Assembly (NCBI RefSeq): GCF_963678975.1
Contig: NC_089281.1
Coordinates: forward strand, 29,662,559 to 29,726,558
From: Dysidea avara
Taxonomy: Eukaryota; Porifera; Demospongiae; Dictyoceratida; Dysideidae
Length of the DNA: 64,000 nt
Reading direction: 5' to 3'
Every line of letters begins with the position of its first letter. The stretch's first letter is position 1. Below the pieces are notes generated by a model that was not told the origin of the DNA, ran no database searches, and saw nothing but the letters and a program-made list of their open reading frames with translations. Shown piece by piece: positions 24,266 through 35,102 of the stretch. The translations under genes and the position numbers were made by a program.

Positions 24266-27200
24266 AAGTCTAGCAAACTTTAAACAAGAGCGAGATACTC
24301 TAATAGAGCAGACAGTCAAATACTCTAATAGAACAGTCACCACGTGTAACACTAAGAATCTTTCACAGTTGTTGAGTATATAAATATATGCCGGGAAATT
24401 GGTACCTGCAGCACTATCTCATGGGCACATTTAGCCTGCTAGGAATTTTTCAGATTAAGTATATAATATGGTCCTTTGTATTGGTCATAACTGAACCACT
24501 TATGACTGTCACTGATCCCTACAACTATTGGTCAATGCATGCAGTACACTTAATAAAATAATGTATTATTTAGATAATTGTGCATAAAACTGCTCTATAT
24601 CAAAAAAATCCAGTCCTAAACATATAAAGTACCTTCTTTATAGCACAGCCCCCCCTTGCCAAACCCTGGATCATGCATTCCCTGGCATATCAACTAGATT
24701 TACCTGCTAAGCTTAATGATCCATATACAAAAATTGCCACTGCCAATTTTATGCAAATGTATAAGTATAATGGAGCAACTGCTATTTGACTGCATATGAT
24801 AATACCTCTTGAAAAAGAGAAAGACTAGTTGGTAGCAATATATAAAGTCCCCATGCACAAAGAAGCTGATCTTAATGCTATGGATAAGGTTAACAAGAGT
24901 AATAAAGAAGATAGTGACTGACTATCCTGTTAACAGTAACTAGTTCAGTAACATCAGCTCGTATAGTTTTCAGGTGGAATATAATAAGAACAAGACAAGT
25001 AACTATGTAGTAGTTGAGTTTTTGTGCCAAAATTTATTTGCTTTGTGCTGCAGTAATTGCTTATAGTATGGCTGGATCCTCAAAAACATTTAAAAGCTCA
25101 TGGATGCAACAACACATGATCTTGAAATTTGGCTCATTTGCAGCACTGCTTGACCCACTAAAAATCTTTTCGTTCAAATGTCTAACACAATATTTACAGC
25201 CAATTAAAATTTTCACCATACATTTCCTATGGGGAGCCATAAAAGTACAGTGTCTATCACAGTCCTTTCCCGATCCTGTAAAGGAGCCAAATTGTACATG
25301 TCTGTTGTTGATATCTTTGCCGTCACCACTACCGTAATTCGCTTTATTTTCGTGCAAAAAATTTTCGTGTAAAAATATTTTCGTATAATTTACGTTAATG
25401 ATTGCTCTATTAGAGTAGTTCGATCTTGTATAAAAATTTTCGTGTAAGAAATTTTCGTACAAATTTTGCATACGAAAATTATTTTACAACGAAAAAAAGC
25501 AATTACGGTAATCATCTGGTTGGCTGAACTCTCTTGAGAAAAAAATCCACTTTTAATTTTTAGCTGTTTTTCAGGATCCAGCTCAACTTGTAGCTAGCAA
25601 TCATTTCTTACAACTGTTAGACACTGTGTTCTCTTGTTCTTGTTGTGTTCCACTTAAGAAGTTAACAGGATTCTTTGCAAATCCCTGAAAAAGGTCAATG
25701 TACAGATTGAGTTTTAAAGGACAATGATTTTTTTGCGGATCCTTCTGTTTAGCAATTGTGACACTCTAATAGAACAGTCAAGAAAGTTTTTCATAGCTAT
25801 TCCACAAAAGAGCAACTTTCATTGAATTAAGTCTATTGAGCTTGTGAATTTTATGGACTAGGTTTGATATCTAGTCTAGCTAATTAAGTTGTCAACACTG
25901 AAAGCTGATTACTCCCTTGAAACCATAAACACTTTATATACTAAAGAGGATTATGGGTTTTGAAACTTAACCTGCAGCTTCTGGATAAGAAGTCATGTAT
26001 ACAACAGCATGCTTGTCAGGCTGGGATGGCTCCATGAGGTGGTCCTATGACTGTTAGTATAGTGCAAAGTGATTAGGCACCTACTACACTGTGACATCAT
26101 TTGTTATCACTCTATGAAGTGCAAAATAATAGTCTCATAGTGTTGATTTGAGTGGGTCAGCTGCATATAAAGACCAACATGTAATGGTTGTAACGCTGTA
26201 GGGAGTGCATTGCCTGATATGTGCGCACGATGCCCAAGGGCGCGCAGCACCCGAGGGCGAGTGCGTACATATCAGGTAATGCACGACTTACAGTGTTGCA
26301 ACTAATATGTTACACTTCAAAGTAGCTTTTTAAAGTAGTTCTAACCCTTTCAAGTTACTTTTACAGTAGCTTTAAGCTGCTAAATTCACTTTTAAGTTAA
26401 ATGCCTTTGATGTGGTTGAGGGTGCCTTTAATGTGGTCTGGTATTTGTCCAGGATCCTCTGTGGTGGTTGAATATATCATTATTGTTACTATATCAAAGC
26501 TTCATATTAGCTCTTACTATAACACTAGTACTTACTATGTAAGGTTTTCAAAATGTACTAGTGAATTTAAAAATTGTTAATTTAGAAATGTAAGTAGGGA
26601 TCAAGCGATAAAAACTACTGAAACAAGTGATTTGAATGATGGCAACTATTACAACATAGCTTTGTGGGGAAATCCTTACATTGGCATCTCACCACGTCAC
26701 CATATATGTTCAATGCCAAAGTAGGGATTTCCCCACAAAGCTATGTTGTAATAGTTGCCATCATTCAAATCACTTGTTTCAGTAGTTTTTATCGCTTGAT
26801 CCCTACTTCCATTTCTAATTAACAATTTTTAAATTCACTAGTTTGTTAACTTTTTTTGGTATAGGTATATAGCTATTATTGATCTTTGGCACTGACTGCT
26901 CTATTAGAGTATCTCGATCTTGCTGCTTGCTTTATGCAAGCTGCTCAATTACTAAATTGAAAGGCATGCAGGGTTTCTATCTCCTGTTTTCTACAATTAG
27001 TTACAGCTGGACCATTAATAATGGGCGTGGTCCACTGATCGTTAAGTACGAGCGCGCGCTCTGATTGATAAGGGCGTGGCCGTGTGTTCTTACTTCACTA
27101 GGCTGTTTGATCGCTTTGCAAGTGTTGCTATACAGGCATCTACTTGCCCTTACAGTACGGAATCCGTTATTAGTTTTGTGGCGTCCGAATACGGCTGCTC

Positions 27201-30200
27201 TAAGGAAAGTGTCGATACGAATTATTAACGCCTCCGTGACTGGAAAAGAAGAAGACGATCCGTAATTGAAGATAAAAGGAAAGGCAAAGCGCAGAAGGCA
27301 GACACTCGTCGGAACCCGAAAAGGCACATCCCAGCAGCGAGTTAAATATTGTGGCAAAGAATCGTGATCCTTCGCTGCTTCGTTTGGCCTGTAGCCTTGC
27401 GAATGTGGTCAGGCTGGCAGGCTGGCAGGCAGGCAGGCAGGCAGGCAGACGGAAATTTCTGTTTTAGCGATTTTTTAGAAATAAAATTCCAGCACTTTTC
27501 TAGTCGTTTCCTGATATATAACGCTAGAAATAAAGTTAGAAACTTGAAGACTCTTTAGTAAAAGGTTTATTTGCTGTGTGAGATATTTCTAGGATGATTT
27601 TTGAGGGATTGAAATTTGAGGCGCGCGCCAAATCCACCCGGATCCCTACTTAAACAGTACTATCGTACTGTTTGATAAGAAACCTTATCACCACGAGACA
27701 GTTTTGATTGTGGGATTCGGTTGGTCTCAATTGAGAGCCACAGGAGGCTCAATTGTATAGGCCACAGGAGATCACTGAAGCCCACAATGTAAAGTGGATG
27801 TTGGTCATAAAGGTTTCATATACATTTTACTACAGTATTCAATAGTAAGAAGCATTATAGCTGTACAGTTTGTGGAATGCAGTGAGTTGTCAGCACACTT
27901 TGCAGTGTGACATCTAGATGTTGCACTGCTAAGTGTGCCACATCACATTTGTAGCATAAAGAATTCCTTTGATCTGAGGTGTCAAAGTGTTACATATTCA
28001 CCATGTAGCCACTTGCCACATTCATCACACCTAATCATGAATTGATCCCAGCCTGGCCTTCTACATAGGCACCAAAGTTTACTCCTGCCTTTCATGTCTC
28101 TGCTGGAGTCAGGTGGCTTCCACCTTCTCAAAGATGAGTGCCCCACCAGACGTCTTGACATGCAACAAGTGGCAGCAAACAAAGTGTGAAACAATCAACA
28201 AATATATACTTGTGAAATATGCTGTCCAGTGTCAAGCACAATGCAAGAACACAAGAACTTTCACCACCTTGCAGTGATTTAGTTGTGCCTGACTTTTCTA
28301 TTAGAAGACTCCACTTGACTGCTACATTAGAGTATCTATCTTACAAGTCTGAAAGTTGTGGGACTTTATCCACCATCACCCCACATAATTACATTGTATA
28401 CTCCCTTATATTTAAAGCTGTAACTCCCCTTTCCCTGTTATTATGGAAACATACTTAACACATAATAGCCATATTACATAATGAAATAGCTCACATAATT
28501 CTGGAGCAATCCTGCTGAGGGTGACAAGAAACTGTGAATTTTACCTTTGTCTCACTCTCATGGGCTTTTACTGCATAAAACTTCATAGAGGCATAGCTAA
28601 ATATAATGAAAATTTTGTGAATATTTCAAAAGCCATGACGTGGAAATAGCTATAAAGCCAGATAAATGAAATACAGGCAGAAATCTGTACGTATAGGAAT
28701 CAACTTGGCTTCATCTTATAGCTGCACACATACTAGTGCTGTATAGCATATACATTTAAACTCGCTTGTCAGCTAGGTTCTGTACATTAGCTACATATTT
28801 AACAATTTTACTGATACAAGATCTGAACTCTTAATTAGCTAGTTCTTTCTTTTATTCGAGCTCAAAAGTTCTCATCCAAAAGGTGAAAATTGAACTGATC
28901 AAGACAAAATGCTGCCGATCAAAATTCCCAGTCATAAATGTATCAACTGGCAGCTTGAATGCAAACATGTGCTACCTCTTATCACTTCCATATAGCCAAG
29001 GGCGGGTCCAGGAATTTAGGCAACAGGTTTCCAAATTTTCTGCTGTGCCGGTTGCATGCTGGTAGCATGCTTACCCAGATTAAACCTGGTAGCAAAACAG
29101 CTGAGCAGTGAAGTTTGAAGGACATCGAGGGATATGGGGGCATGCCCCCAGGAAAAAGAGAGTTTCATTCATTCTTTTAAATCTAGCTATTTTACTGTGT
29201 TGGTATAGCAATGGCATGCAGGTAAAACAGGTAACTTTAAGGATACTAAAAGTAGTTTGACTGCTCTATTGGAAAATTTCAACCTGAATTAACCTTGGTG
29301 CTTCTGCCTCGACCTTTGCAAATCAATTTTACAATGATTTTAAAACCTCACAAGTGAGTATATAATGCAATATGGGTACAAACAGTTAATGAAAATTAAA
29401 ATCACTAAGTAGCTATACGTCTGCAACAAAACAAATGTCATTTAAGTGGCACTGACAATAGTTTCACTTGGTATAGCTAGCAATTTGTTCTATGATGAAA
29501 TGCTAACTGGATAAAAATAAACTTGTATATGCATCAATCCATGTAAAAGGAATAGTAAATTTGAAATCATGGCCTCCTGGTAATTCCATGATTGTATAAA
29601 CTAATATAGCTAGTTTGGAGTCTACTACGACTGTAGACAATCTTATAGCTACATCATTCAGTTGTACAGTCTAGAGTGTCCAATCATCTCAGTAACACCA
29701 TACATTTTAGAGGCGCTTCTAAAATCTATGGTAACACTACTGAATCATTTTTAATAGCTAGGCTTGACCAGTTTTTGGAAACCGGGAAAATACTTAAGTA
29801 GCTATGATCCGCCCCTCAGTAGCATGAACCGGAATTTTATCGTCAAATTTTTGCTTTGCAGGGCTCGGATCGCTTGATTTCATCATTCAGTTCATCGTCA
29901 AAGTCTCGCCGCACGTTGATAAAAACACATGCAGATGATAAAAGGTCATCCGCCCTGAAGGTGTTTCAGGTCTTGATCGTTTAACTGTAGAAAAGCCCCC
30001 ACTCCATCGCTTTATTGAACTGAGTTTTTAGTGTTGGACAGACAGTACATGCAGAGTGACTAGGCTATACTCCGCCAATATCCCTTCCACATTCAGTTGC
30101 ATGCAGGTAGCTAAAAACACATAGTTACGTAGGTCTAACTTATAGTACCGTGATACTATGCCATGTGCAGTAGTCTAATAACTGACTGTTAATCTATTGA

Positions 30201-30321
30201 AAACAACTAACTAAACATTCTGCTGTAGCTACTGAGCTAGACGATATAGTTATAGCTAGCTACCTTGCTTAGAAAGAAATCCTTCTTTAATAATATCTGC
30301 GGGTGGTAAAGATTCTGCCAT
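22439..30321 (-). CDS. PH-domain protein, five exons, complete (250 aa)
   Basis: Exons on the minus strand: 30,321-30,264, 23,953-23,710, 23,496-23,460, 23,335-23,030 and 22,546-22,439. All junctions are GT..AG and phases agree (1, 2, 0, 0), giving 753 bases with TGA at the end. The start is the first ATG, MAESLPPADIIKEGFLSKQ. Residues 12 to about 112 form one pleckstrin-homology domain: GFLSKQGG, then WKKRYFILREN (strands 1-2), DAKFCFGV, and the closing helix EWMELIQQCIVK, whose Trp is the family's invariant residue. The K-x9-KKRYFI pattern fits the basic loop of phosphoinositide-binding PH domains, so membrane recruitment by PIP lipids is expected (inference). The C-terminal 138 residues are polar and Ala-rich (VADTVGNPALNVAANVAK) and match no domain I know. 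Intron 1 is 6.3 kb and full of transposons. Exon 1 and its promoter have a second copy at 7.7 kb. Confidence 0.85.
24198..24684. mobile_element. CAGGGGCGGATC-family element, degenerate
   Basis: Left end CAGTGGCAGATCCAAG, right end CCTGGATCATGC followed by TTCCCTG. ACATA and GCATA flank it, a 4/5 match to a 5-bp duplication. The interior has C and A homopolymers and the paired CTCTAATAGAG motif at 24,300 and 24,325. It lies in intron 1 of the PH gene. Confidence 0.55.
25060..25330 (-). CDS. Open coding-like stretch in PH intron 1, unrecognised
   Basis: About 90 codons are open on the minus strand up to the TAA-type stop after FEDPAIL. Segments such as GKDCDRHCTFMAPHRKC, KILIGCKYCVRHLN and EPNFKIMCCCIHELLN have Cys/His spacing that could bind zinc. 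There is no evident start or acceptor, because the upstream side is the MITE at 25,330. It might be a 3' exon or a mobile-element protein remnant. Confidence 0.2.
25330..25510. mobile_element. MITE with TACCGTAATT termini
   Basis: TACCGTAATTCGCTTT on the left and AAAGCAATTACGGTA on the right are inverted copies flanked by TA on both sides, as in Tc1/mariner-type insertions. The interior repeats TTTTCGTGTAAAAAT words and contains one CTCTATTAGAG motif at 25,405. A truncated relative is at 14,955-15,044. Confidence 0.7.
26188..26309. mobile_element. Short GC-rich fold-back element
   Basis: GTTGTAACGCTGTAGGGAG with GCATTGCCTGATATGTGCGC is answered by GTGCGTACATATCAGGTAAT and CTTACAGTGTTGCAAC. 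The loop region holds CGCGCAGCACCCGAGGGCGAG. Confidence 0.65.
26557..26842. mobile_element. Near-perfect fold-back element with ACTAGT ends
   Basis: Arms of about 125 bases, ACTAGTGAATTTAAAAATTG to TGGGGAAATCCTTACATTGG and its reverse complement, surround a short loop (26,690-26,715) and differ at only a few positions. A diverged copy starts at 33,963, and the unit at 39,538-39,922 shares the ACTAGT end and an inner AGGGATCAA word. Confidence 0.8.
26843..27470. repeat. Composite repeat shared with 34.1-34.6 kb
   Basis: After the fold-back unit comes ACTGACTGCTCTATTAGAGT, then a GC-richer stretch with GGGCGTGGTC and GGGCGTGGCC words, CTGCTCTAAGGAAAGTGTCG, AAAAGGCACATCCCAGC and GCTGCTTCGTTTGGCCTGTA, ending in a GGCA/GGCAG run (27,410-27,448). 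The same order is found at 34,137-34,640. Frames on both strands are probably not genes. Confidence 0.55.
28002..28161 (-). CDS. PHD-finger 5' exon, incomplete
   Basis: On the minus strand ATG at 28,161 opens MSRRLVGHSSLRRWKPPDSS and continues into LWCLCRRPGWDQFMIRCDEC then GKWLHG, followed by donor GTGAAT in phase 1. C-x-C, a 12-residue gap, C-x2-C and the WxHG end are the first three quarters of a PHD zinc finger of the kind that reads histone H3 tails. The Met could instead be internal to a longer exon. The exon that should supply the last Cys pair was not found down to 23.9 kb. It sits in intron 1 of the PH gene, same strand, and cannot be spliced between the seamless PH exons 1 and 2, so it is a nested gene start or a fragment. 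Confidence 0.5.
28997..29818. mobile_element. CAGGGGCGGATC-family element, about 0.82 kb
   Basis: Left end CAAGGGCGGGTCCAGG, right end GATCCGCCCCTCA. Inner blocks GCATGCTGGTAGCATGC and GGGGGCATGCCCCCAGG correspond to the copies at 44.4 and 53.5 kb. Boundaries are approximate; flanks ATAGC and GTAGC match at 4/5. Confidence 0.5.
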
Positions 30322-30581
30322 TCTTCTACTAAGATTATAGCATCACTCTATCTTGCACTCAAGTGAACAACTATGATGAAAACAGGGTTGATGCAATTAT
30401 ATGCAATTCGTTTTCAACCATGCATGCACCTATTGCGCACACTGTTAAAAAGAACGTGTGCCCACCACACAAAATCTTGCGTGAAACACTTGCAACTTAT
30501 TTCACACATTTCCTTGTGTGTTTACCACACAAAATTTGTGTGGTGGGACCACACATTTTTGTGTACATGACTTCGTACTTC

Positions 30582-30748
30582 GTACACAGCTTCTAATAGT
30601 TCTTGCGCGACAACAAAAACAAGCGAAATCACGTGTATAGGATTTCGACCAATCAAATCGATTTATTTTTTAACTTCAAACTATAATCACCACACGTGAC
30701 TTCCGCTTTAAATTTGTCGACGCGCAAGAACTATTAGAACCTGTGTAC
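30582..30748. mobile_element. MITE with GTACACAGCTTCTAATAGTT ends in the PH promoter
   Basis: GTACACAG, TTCTAATAGTTCTTGCGCG at the left and CGCGCAAGAACTATTAGAA, CTGTGTAC at the right form nearly perfect 29-base inverted ends. The interior carries two ACGTG words. It lies about 260 bases upstream of the PH gene ATG at 30,321. Confidence 0.7.
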
Positions 30749-31844
30749 ATACCTCCTCGTACATGACTTTTGTGTGTCTAGCACATGACAGCCATGTGAT
30801 GCATGCATGATTTAGGTGTTTCCCCCACACTAGCTTTGTGTTATCATAGATAATGAATGTCACATGGATTGGAAACGCCTGTATTATTTACATAGTGACG
30901 TCATGGGCTATCCTCGTTTCGCTGCGCGTAAACTTTATGGCCTCGACAGGTGGAAGATTTCGCTGTACTTGTGACCAGCAAATTAGTGTTTGTTGTTTAC
31001 AGCTGGGTTAGTTACCACTTACACTAATTGGAGGCTGGACTGGGTAGGGACGCTGGACTGGGTAGGGACGCTGGAGAGCAGTAAACAACAGCGTAAGAAA
31101 ATTCAGGTTCAAAGGTGAAATATGGTGTTTCAAAACGGTTGTGCAAATTTCCTGAAGAAACAGAAAGTGTAGCATTGTTTCTTTGCTACTTTGTACATCA
31201 ATGAAGTCTTTTTCTAAACAACAACAACAACAACATAACTCTGTGCATAAAATAAAGGACGCATATTTACAAGCACATGAAACAAATATAAAGTTAGTCA
31301 GGTGAAGCATTGTTTCTTTGCTGCTGTTTACACCACTTGTAGCAGGTAGAGTGTAATAGGCTAGCTAGATATTCACTGCTTCGCTGTATATTTCCACTGC
31401 TTCGATAAAACTTCAGAAAACAGGCACTACTTTGTGTTTTTGTTTAGCTCAAGCTGAGCAGTACTGTAGCTTAAAATTTATTTCAATGTATCACACATTT
31501 CTTTGGTTGTGTAAATGTGGTGATGAGAAGTTGGCTAATAGTACTGCTGTTGAATTATTAGCTGGTGCGTACCTGCTATTGTCACTGTCACAAACAATAT
31601 TTCTCCCAGTACCCACAGACACGCTGTGTTCTTGTTCAGTACACAACGCAACACAATAAACAATGTAAAAGGAATGTCCACGCCTTCGAACCGGCCTTCA
31701 AACAAGCAAGAGAAAGCCAAACAGCCACTCAACAAATCCCAAAGTATTGGCGCACCGTAACTAGAATAGGAAAATAATTTAACGGGCGTTTTTCCAATCC
31801 ATTAGGAACGCATACATTATCTATGGTGTTATTTACCATAATTA

Positions 31845-32230
31845 TTATTATTATTATTGATTGTTGTGCAGACCTCAAGAGTATGGTGCACAAAAAAGGG
31901 TACAATTGCTACTGTCAATTACAAAAGAAAAACTTATATAATTATACAATATTTACTATACACATTGATAAATTATTAAACAGTTACTAGTCCAGCTAGG
32001 CTGTGCTTGAATTGGTCAATCTCTGTTAAATCAATCACGTGTTGGGGTAAGGAATTCCAAATATTGATTGCAGAGGGGAAAAAAGAAAATTTATAACAGT
32101 CAATTCTAGTCATTGGGGTTAAAAATCTCTTATCATGGCCTCTGGTGTGATGTAGGTTAGGATTAGGAAAAAGGAAATCAGCATATAATACCTTAAGCAA
32201 TAAAAAACACACAATAAAAGGTACAACTTG
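31845..32230 (-). pseudogene. 5'-truncated LINE, end of reverse transcriptase ORF
   Basis: The minus-strand peptide includes HTRGHDKRFLTPMTRIDCYK, then FFPSAINIWNSLPQHVIDL and DQFKHSLAGL. This is the C-terminal end of non-LTR retrotransposon ORF2 (FFxRxxxxWNxLP, then FKxxL). Downstream, toward 31,845, is a 3' UTR ending in an (AAT)n tail. No endonuclease or RT core remains. It abuts a coding-like frame at 32,230-32,353 that is probably host sequence. Confidence 0.7.
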
Positions 32231-32299
32231 TGATGAATGTATTTGGTCTGTTTTGTAGGCACCAGAATCAGGTGGGAAGGAATAACATGGGCAGCTAGT

Positions 32300-32860
32300 C
32301 ACAGACACCCCTCTACCATCTTGAGTGAGGAAGTATGTGGTACCAACCGCCATCTAGAGAAGCTCCTTCTGTCAGCACCAAGCTTGACTTTATTTTACAC
32401 TGCATAAAAAATGTAACAATAATGAACATATCTTGTGTACACAATGTTCGTACCTCAAACACCACAAGTATCACTTCATCTTTGGGCATGACATCACTCA
32501 CACACACCAGGTCTTACTCTGTTAAATGTAATAAAGTCACAATGGACACAAAAATAACTCCGAGTAGAGTGGTTCATCTCGAATTATTCAAACCTGCATT
32601 AATATCAATTTGGTAATACTTTGTATAGGAAATAGCACTAGCATACCTGTTTCTGTATAACTGTACAGTTGAATTTGGTCATTCTTTTCTTCCTGCATCA
32701 ATGAAGTTACATGACTACAACAACAGTAGGTTGGTGACTCACCAATGGAGACAAACCCATTGTCAATGTAATTTGGTTACGTCAGTTGAATATCAGTGAT
32801 GGGGAGTATGGTGGTAAACTCTTCAGGAATGCATGGAACATTGCCACCTCCTAAAAAAAA
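32300..32860 (-). other. Unresolved exon-like pieces, minus strand
   Basis: Minus-strand pieces LVCVSDVMPKDEVILVVFE (then GTACGA) and, after a TTTTTTATGCAG acceptor, KSSLVLTEGASLDGGWYHIL look like protein, as does NVPCIPEEFTTILPITDIQL after an AG at 32,855. The last runs into a TAA that no donor cleanly avoids. I could not assemble a consistent gene; a decayed host gene next to the LINE relic is the best guess. Confidence 0.2.
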
Positions 32861-33292
32861 CACGTGAGTAGCTACAATTTAAATTTTAATGGAAACCAAC
32901 TTTATAACAGTTTGAGTACTAGCTATACAAGAAGAACTGTCGTTTGCTTCTTCCAAGCTGCAGCCTGCATGAAGTATGCACTACTGCCGGATCCGAGGCA
33001 CTATCCAGAACACAGCAATTCCACAATTCTAAAAAAAAAACAGCTACACGTGACGACTGAGTACCAAGTACAAAACTTACACGCTGGAAATGTGTGGTTT
33101 ACAGAAACAGTCATTCTTGGCAACAAATTAATGAACATAGGTTTCCACGTCAGCTGCAGAGGCTGGGCCAGTTCCGACGCCGCAGTACGGTTACTTCAGT
33201 ACGGCATAGCACTTCCAGTCGTTAACAACAGCTGAGGTCCAACTAAGGCAACTATTCATTAGTGAAGAAATACAACATAAATTCAGCATAGG

Positions 33293-33772
33293 CTAGCTGT
33301 CGGAGCCCATCAAGTAACCAAGGAAACTAAAGCTCCCGGTAATTTTACACAAAAAAGTGCGGCTAGCGTTTAAAAAAATATTAGATATCGGTACCACTCC
33401 AAAATCAGCCTTGCAATATGTTGTTGTGATTAATGATTTCGAAAGGTGAGTAATTACATCAGCATCAAATCTGTTTGTTATACTCTCAATTTTCAGTACG
33501 GTGGGTGTCCGAGAACAGGACTCGAGATATGCGATCGACACTGATTACGAACAGGCTCTGCCTTCTGTGTACACCCTCCAGTGCCTAACTGGTAAAGTAG
33601 ATAATAACAATAACAACAGTCTGTCAGTCACCTGAGATGCGAGCTGAGACATCGATTTTTTTGTTCGGTTCGAGGAAAGCTGCATAATAGGTTCGTCTAA
33701 TAAGTGGTGTTTACTTGTAAGCGGTAGTTGGCTTACATGTTGTGACAAGAGCACGTCCGGAATTGAACACAC
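33293..33772. other. Coding-like segment with a 51-bp intron-like gap; strand unresolved
   Basis: On the plus strand, ILDIGTTPKSALQYVVVIND then FES is followed by GTGAGT at 33,446, TTTTCAG at 33,494, and VGVREQDSRYAIDTDYEQAL then PSVYTLQCLTG before GTAAAG at 33,592; phases agree across the 51-bp gap. On the minus strand a different set also works: MQLSSNRTKKSMSQLASQ, GTGACT, a 43-bp gap ending TTTACCAG, then LGTGGCTQKAEPVRNQC. Only one can be real. No family recognised on either. Confidence 0.3.
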
Positions 33773-33962
33773 GTGATACGTACCTGCCTTGATGCAGCCA
33801 GCTAATTTCGGTCACATATAGTGGACTATTTCTTGAGAATGGCTTGGTAGGTAGCAGCAAAAAATTAAACCTTGGCTGATTGCAGTAGCTAGTTGCTTCT
33901 TCCTATAACCATAGATTATATATTCCCTACCTATAACAAGAGTTCGTAATAAACTAGTGTTT

Positions 33963-34640
33963 TTAAGACATGTTATTTTCAGTAAAAATGCAGTAGAGAT
34001 CCAAGCTATAAAAAGTACTGAAACAAGAGATGAGTGATGGTATTACAGCGTAGCTCTATGATAAAATCCTTACATTGGCTTTCTCACCAAGCTACAGTGT
34101 ATAGCTACTGCAATACCATCATTCATCAACACGTGTGACTGTTCTATTAGGGTGTGTGCTGTATTAGAGTGTTTCGTGTCAGTTTCTAACCTACCAAGGG
34201 GTGTGGTCATTATAGTACAGCCAGACCAATAAGTGGTATGGCATCCATGTTTGAGTAAATAGATTGTTAAGATGTATAGTGTATGCTCTCGACCATTATG
34301 AGTCAACCTACTGTGAAGTTACAGGTATCCAGGTGTCCAGTACCTCTACAGTAGTGCAAGCACTTTAAATAATGTTGTGGTGTCTAAATATGCTGCTCAA
34401 GGAAAGTGTTGATACAGAAAATTAATGCCTCGGGTCAATGTGATTTCATTGCATGAAGAAGATGAAGAATAGCCTGATTGAAGATAAAAGGAAGACAGGC
34501 TGCATGCTCATCAGAATCCCAAAAGGCACATCCTAGCTGGTGAGTTTAGCTTTGTTGTTGTGGCATAAAAGGTGGCCATGCGCTGCTTCGTTTGGCCTCT
34601 AGCCTTGTGACTGCAGGCTGTGAGACTAAAATTTAAGTAT
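33963..34640. repeat. Diverged copy of the 26.56-27.47 kb composite
   Basis: ACTAGTGTTTTTAAGACATG, TATAAAAAGTACTGAAACAAG and a weakly palindromic stretch to 34,130 match the fold-back unit. CTGTTCTATTAGGG, CTGCTCAAGGAAAGTGTTG, AAAAGGCACATCCTAGCTGG and GCTGCTTCGTTTGGCCTC then follow as in the first copy. Confidence 0.55.
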
Positions 34641-34808
34641 TGGTGATTTTTTTTATAAAATAATTATATCCGTCCACCCATAAGTGTTTTGTTGCTTGTA
34701 ATGCTGTATTTGATGTCAGATGGACTAAACTTTACTACTGTGTTACACAAATAATACGCATGATTGAGCTTGTTTTGTTAACTACCGACTGTAGTCACTA
34801 GTAGGGAG

Positions 34809-35022
34809 GCAGTAGGGCATCAATGATATTGAAGTTATGAACACACGGATTTTAATGGAGAAGTAATAGAGGTGGAGTCTTATATGGTGAATACGGGGGA
34901 TTTAAATCCGGGAGAGCACAGATTGTTAGAAGTAGATAATAAATTAATTGTTCCTATGGGGACTTTTCTTAGAGTTTTGGTAACTGGAGCCGATGTATTA
35001 CATTCTTTTGCAGCAGGTCGCT
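34809..35022 (+). pseudogene. cox2: Nuclear mitochondrial insert: cox2 fragment
   Basis: Translation with TGA as Trp gives [20 protein letters not shown], then [20 protein letters not shown] and [20 protein letters not shown] followed by LHSFA. This is the CuA-side domain of cytochrome c oxidase subunit II: HQWYWSYE, LLEVDN and VTGADVLHS are family signatures. Two Trp positions of HQWYWS are TGA, so the sequence was written in a mitochondrial code of type 4, as used by sponges, and cannot be expressed from the nucleus. After HSFA the match stops at AGR, which may be a deletion joining the later IPGR region. Only about 70 residues are present. Confidence 0.85.
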
Positions 35023-35102
35023 GAGGCCCATATGTAAGATAATTTGTTTTTGTTTATTATGTTCTGTTTTATCTTATGTCATTAATTTGTAAAAAAAAAA
35101 AA

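Noticed and set aside
27001-27357. 118-codon minus gene at the GC-rich block
   Set aside because: The block is a dispersed repeat shared with 34.3-34.6 kb, where the frame is not kept.
33293-33591. UFM1-like ubiquitin fold on the plus strand
   Set aside because: A short resemblance around ILDIGTTPKSALQY does not continue through the rest of the protein, and the strand is uncertain.
34809-35022. Nuclear cox2 gene transferred and functional
   Set aside because: In-frame TGA codons, no start, no targeting peptide and a truncated end.
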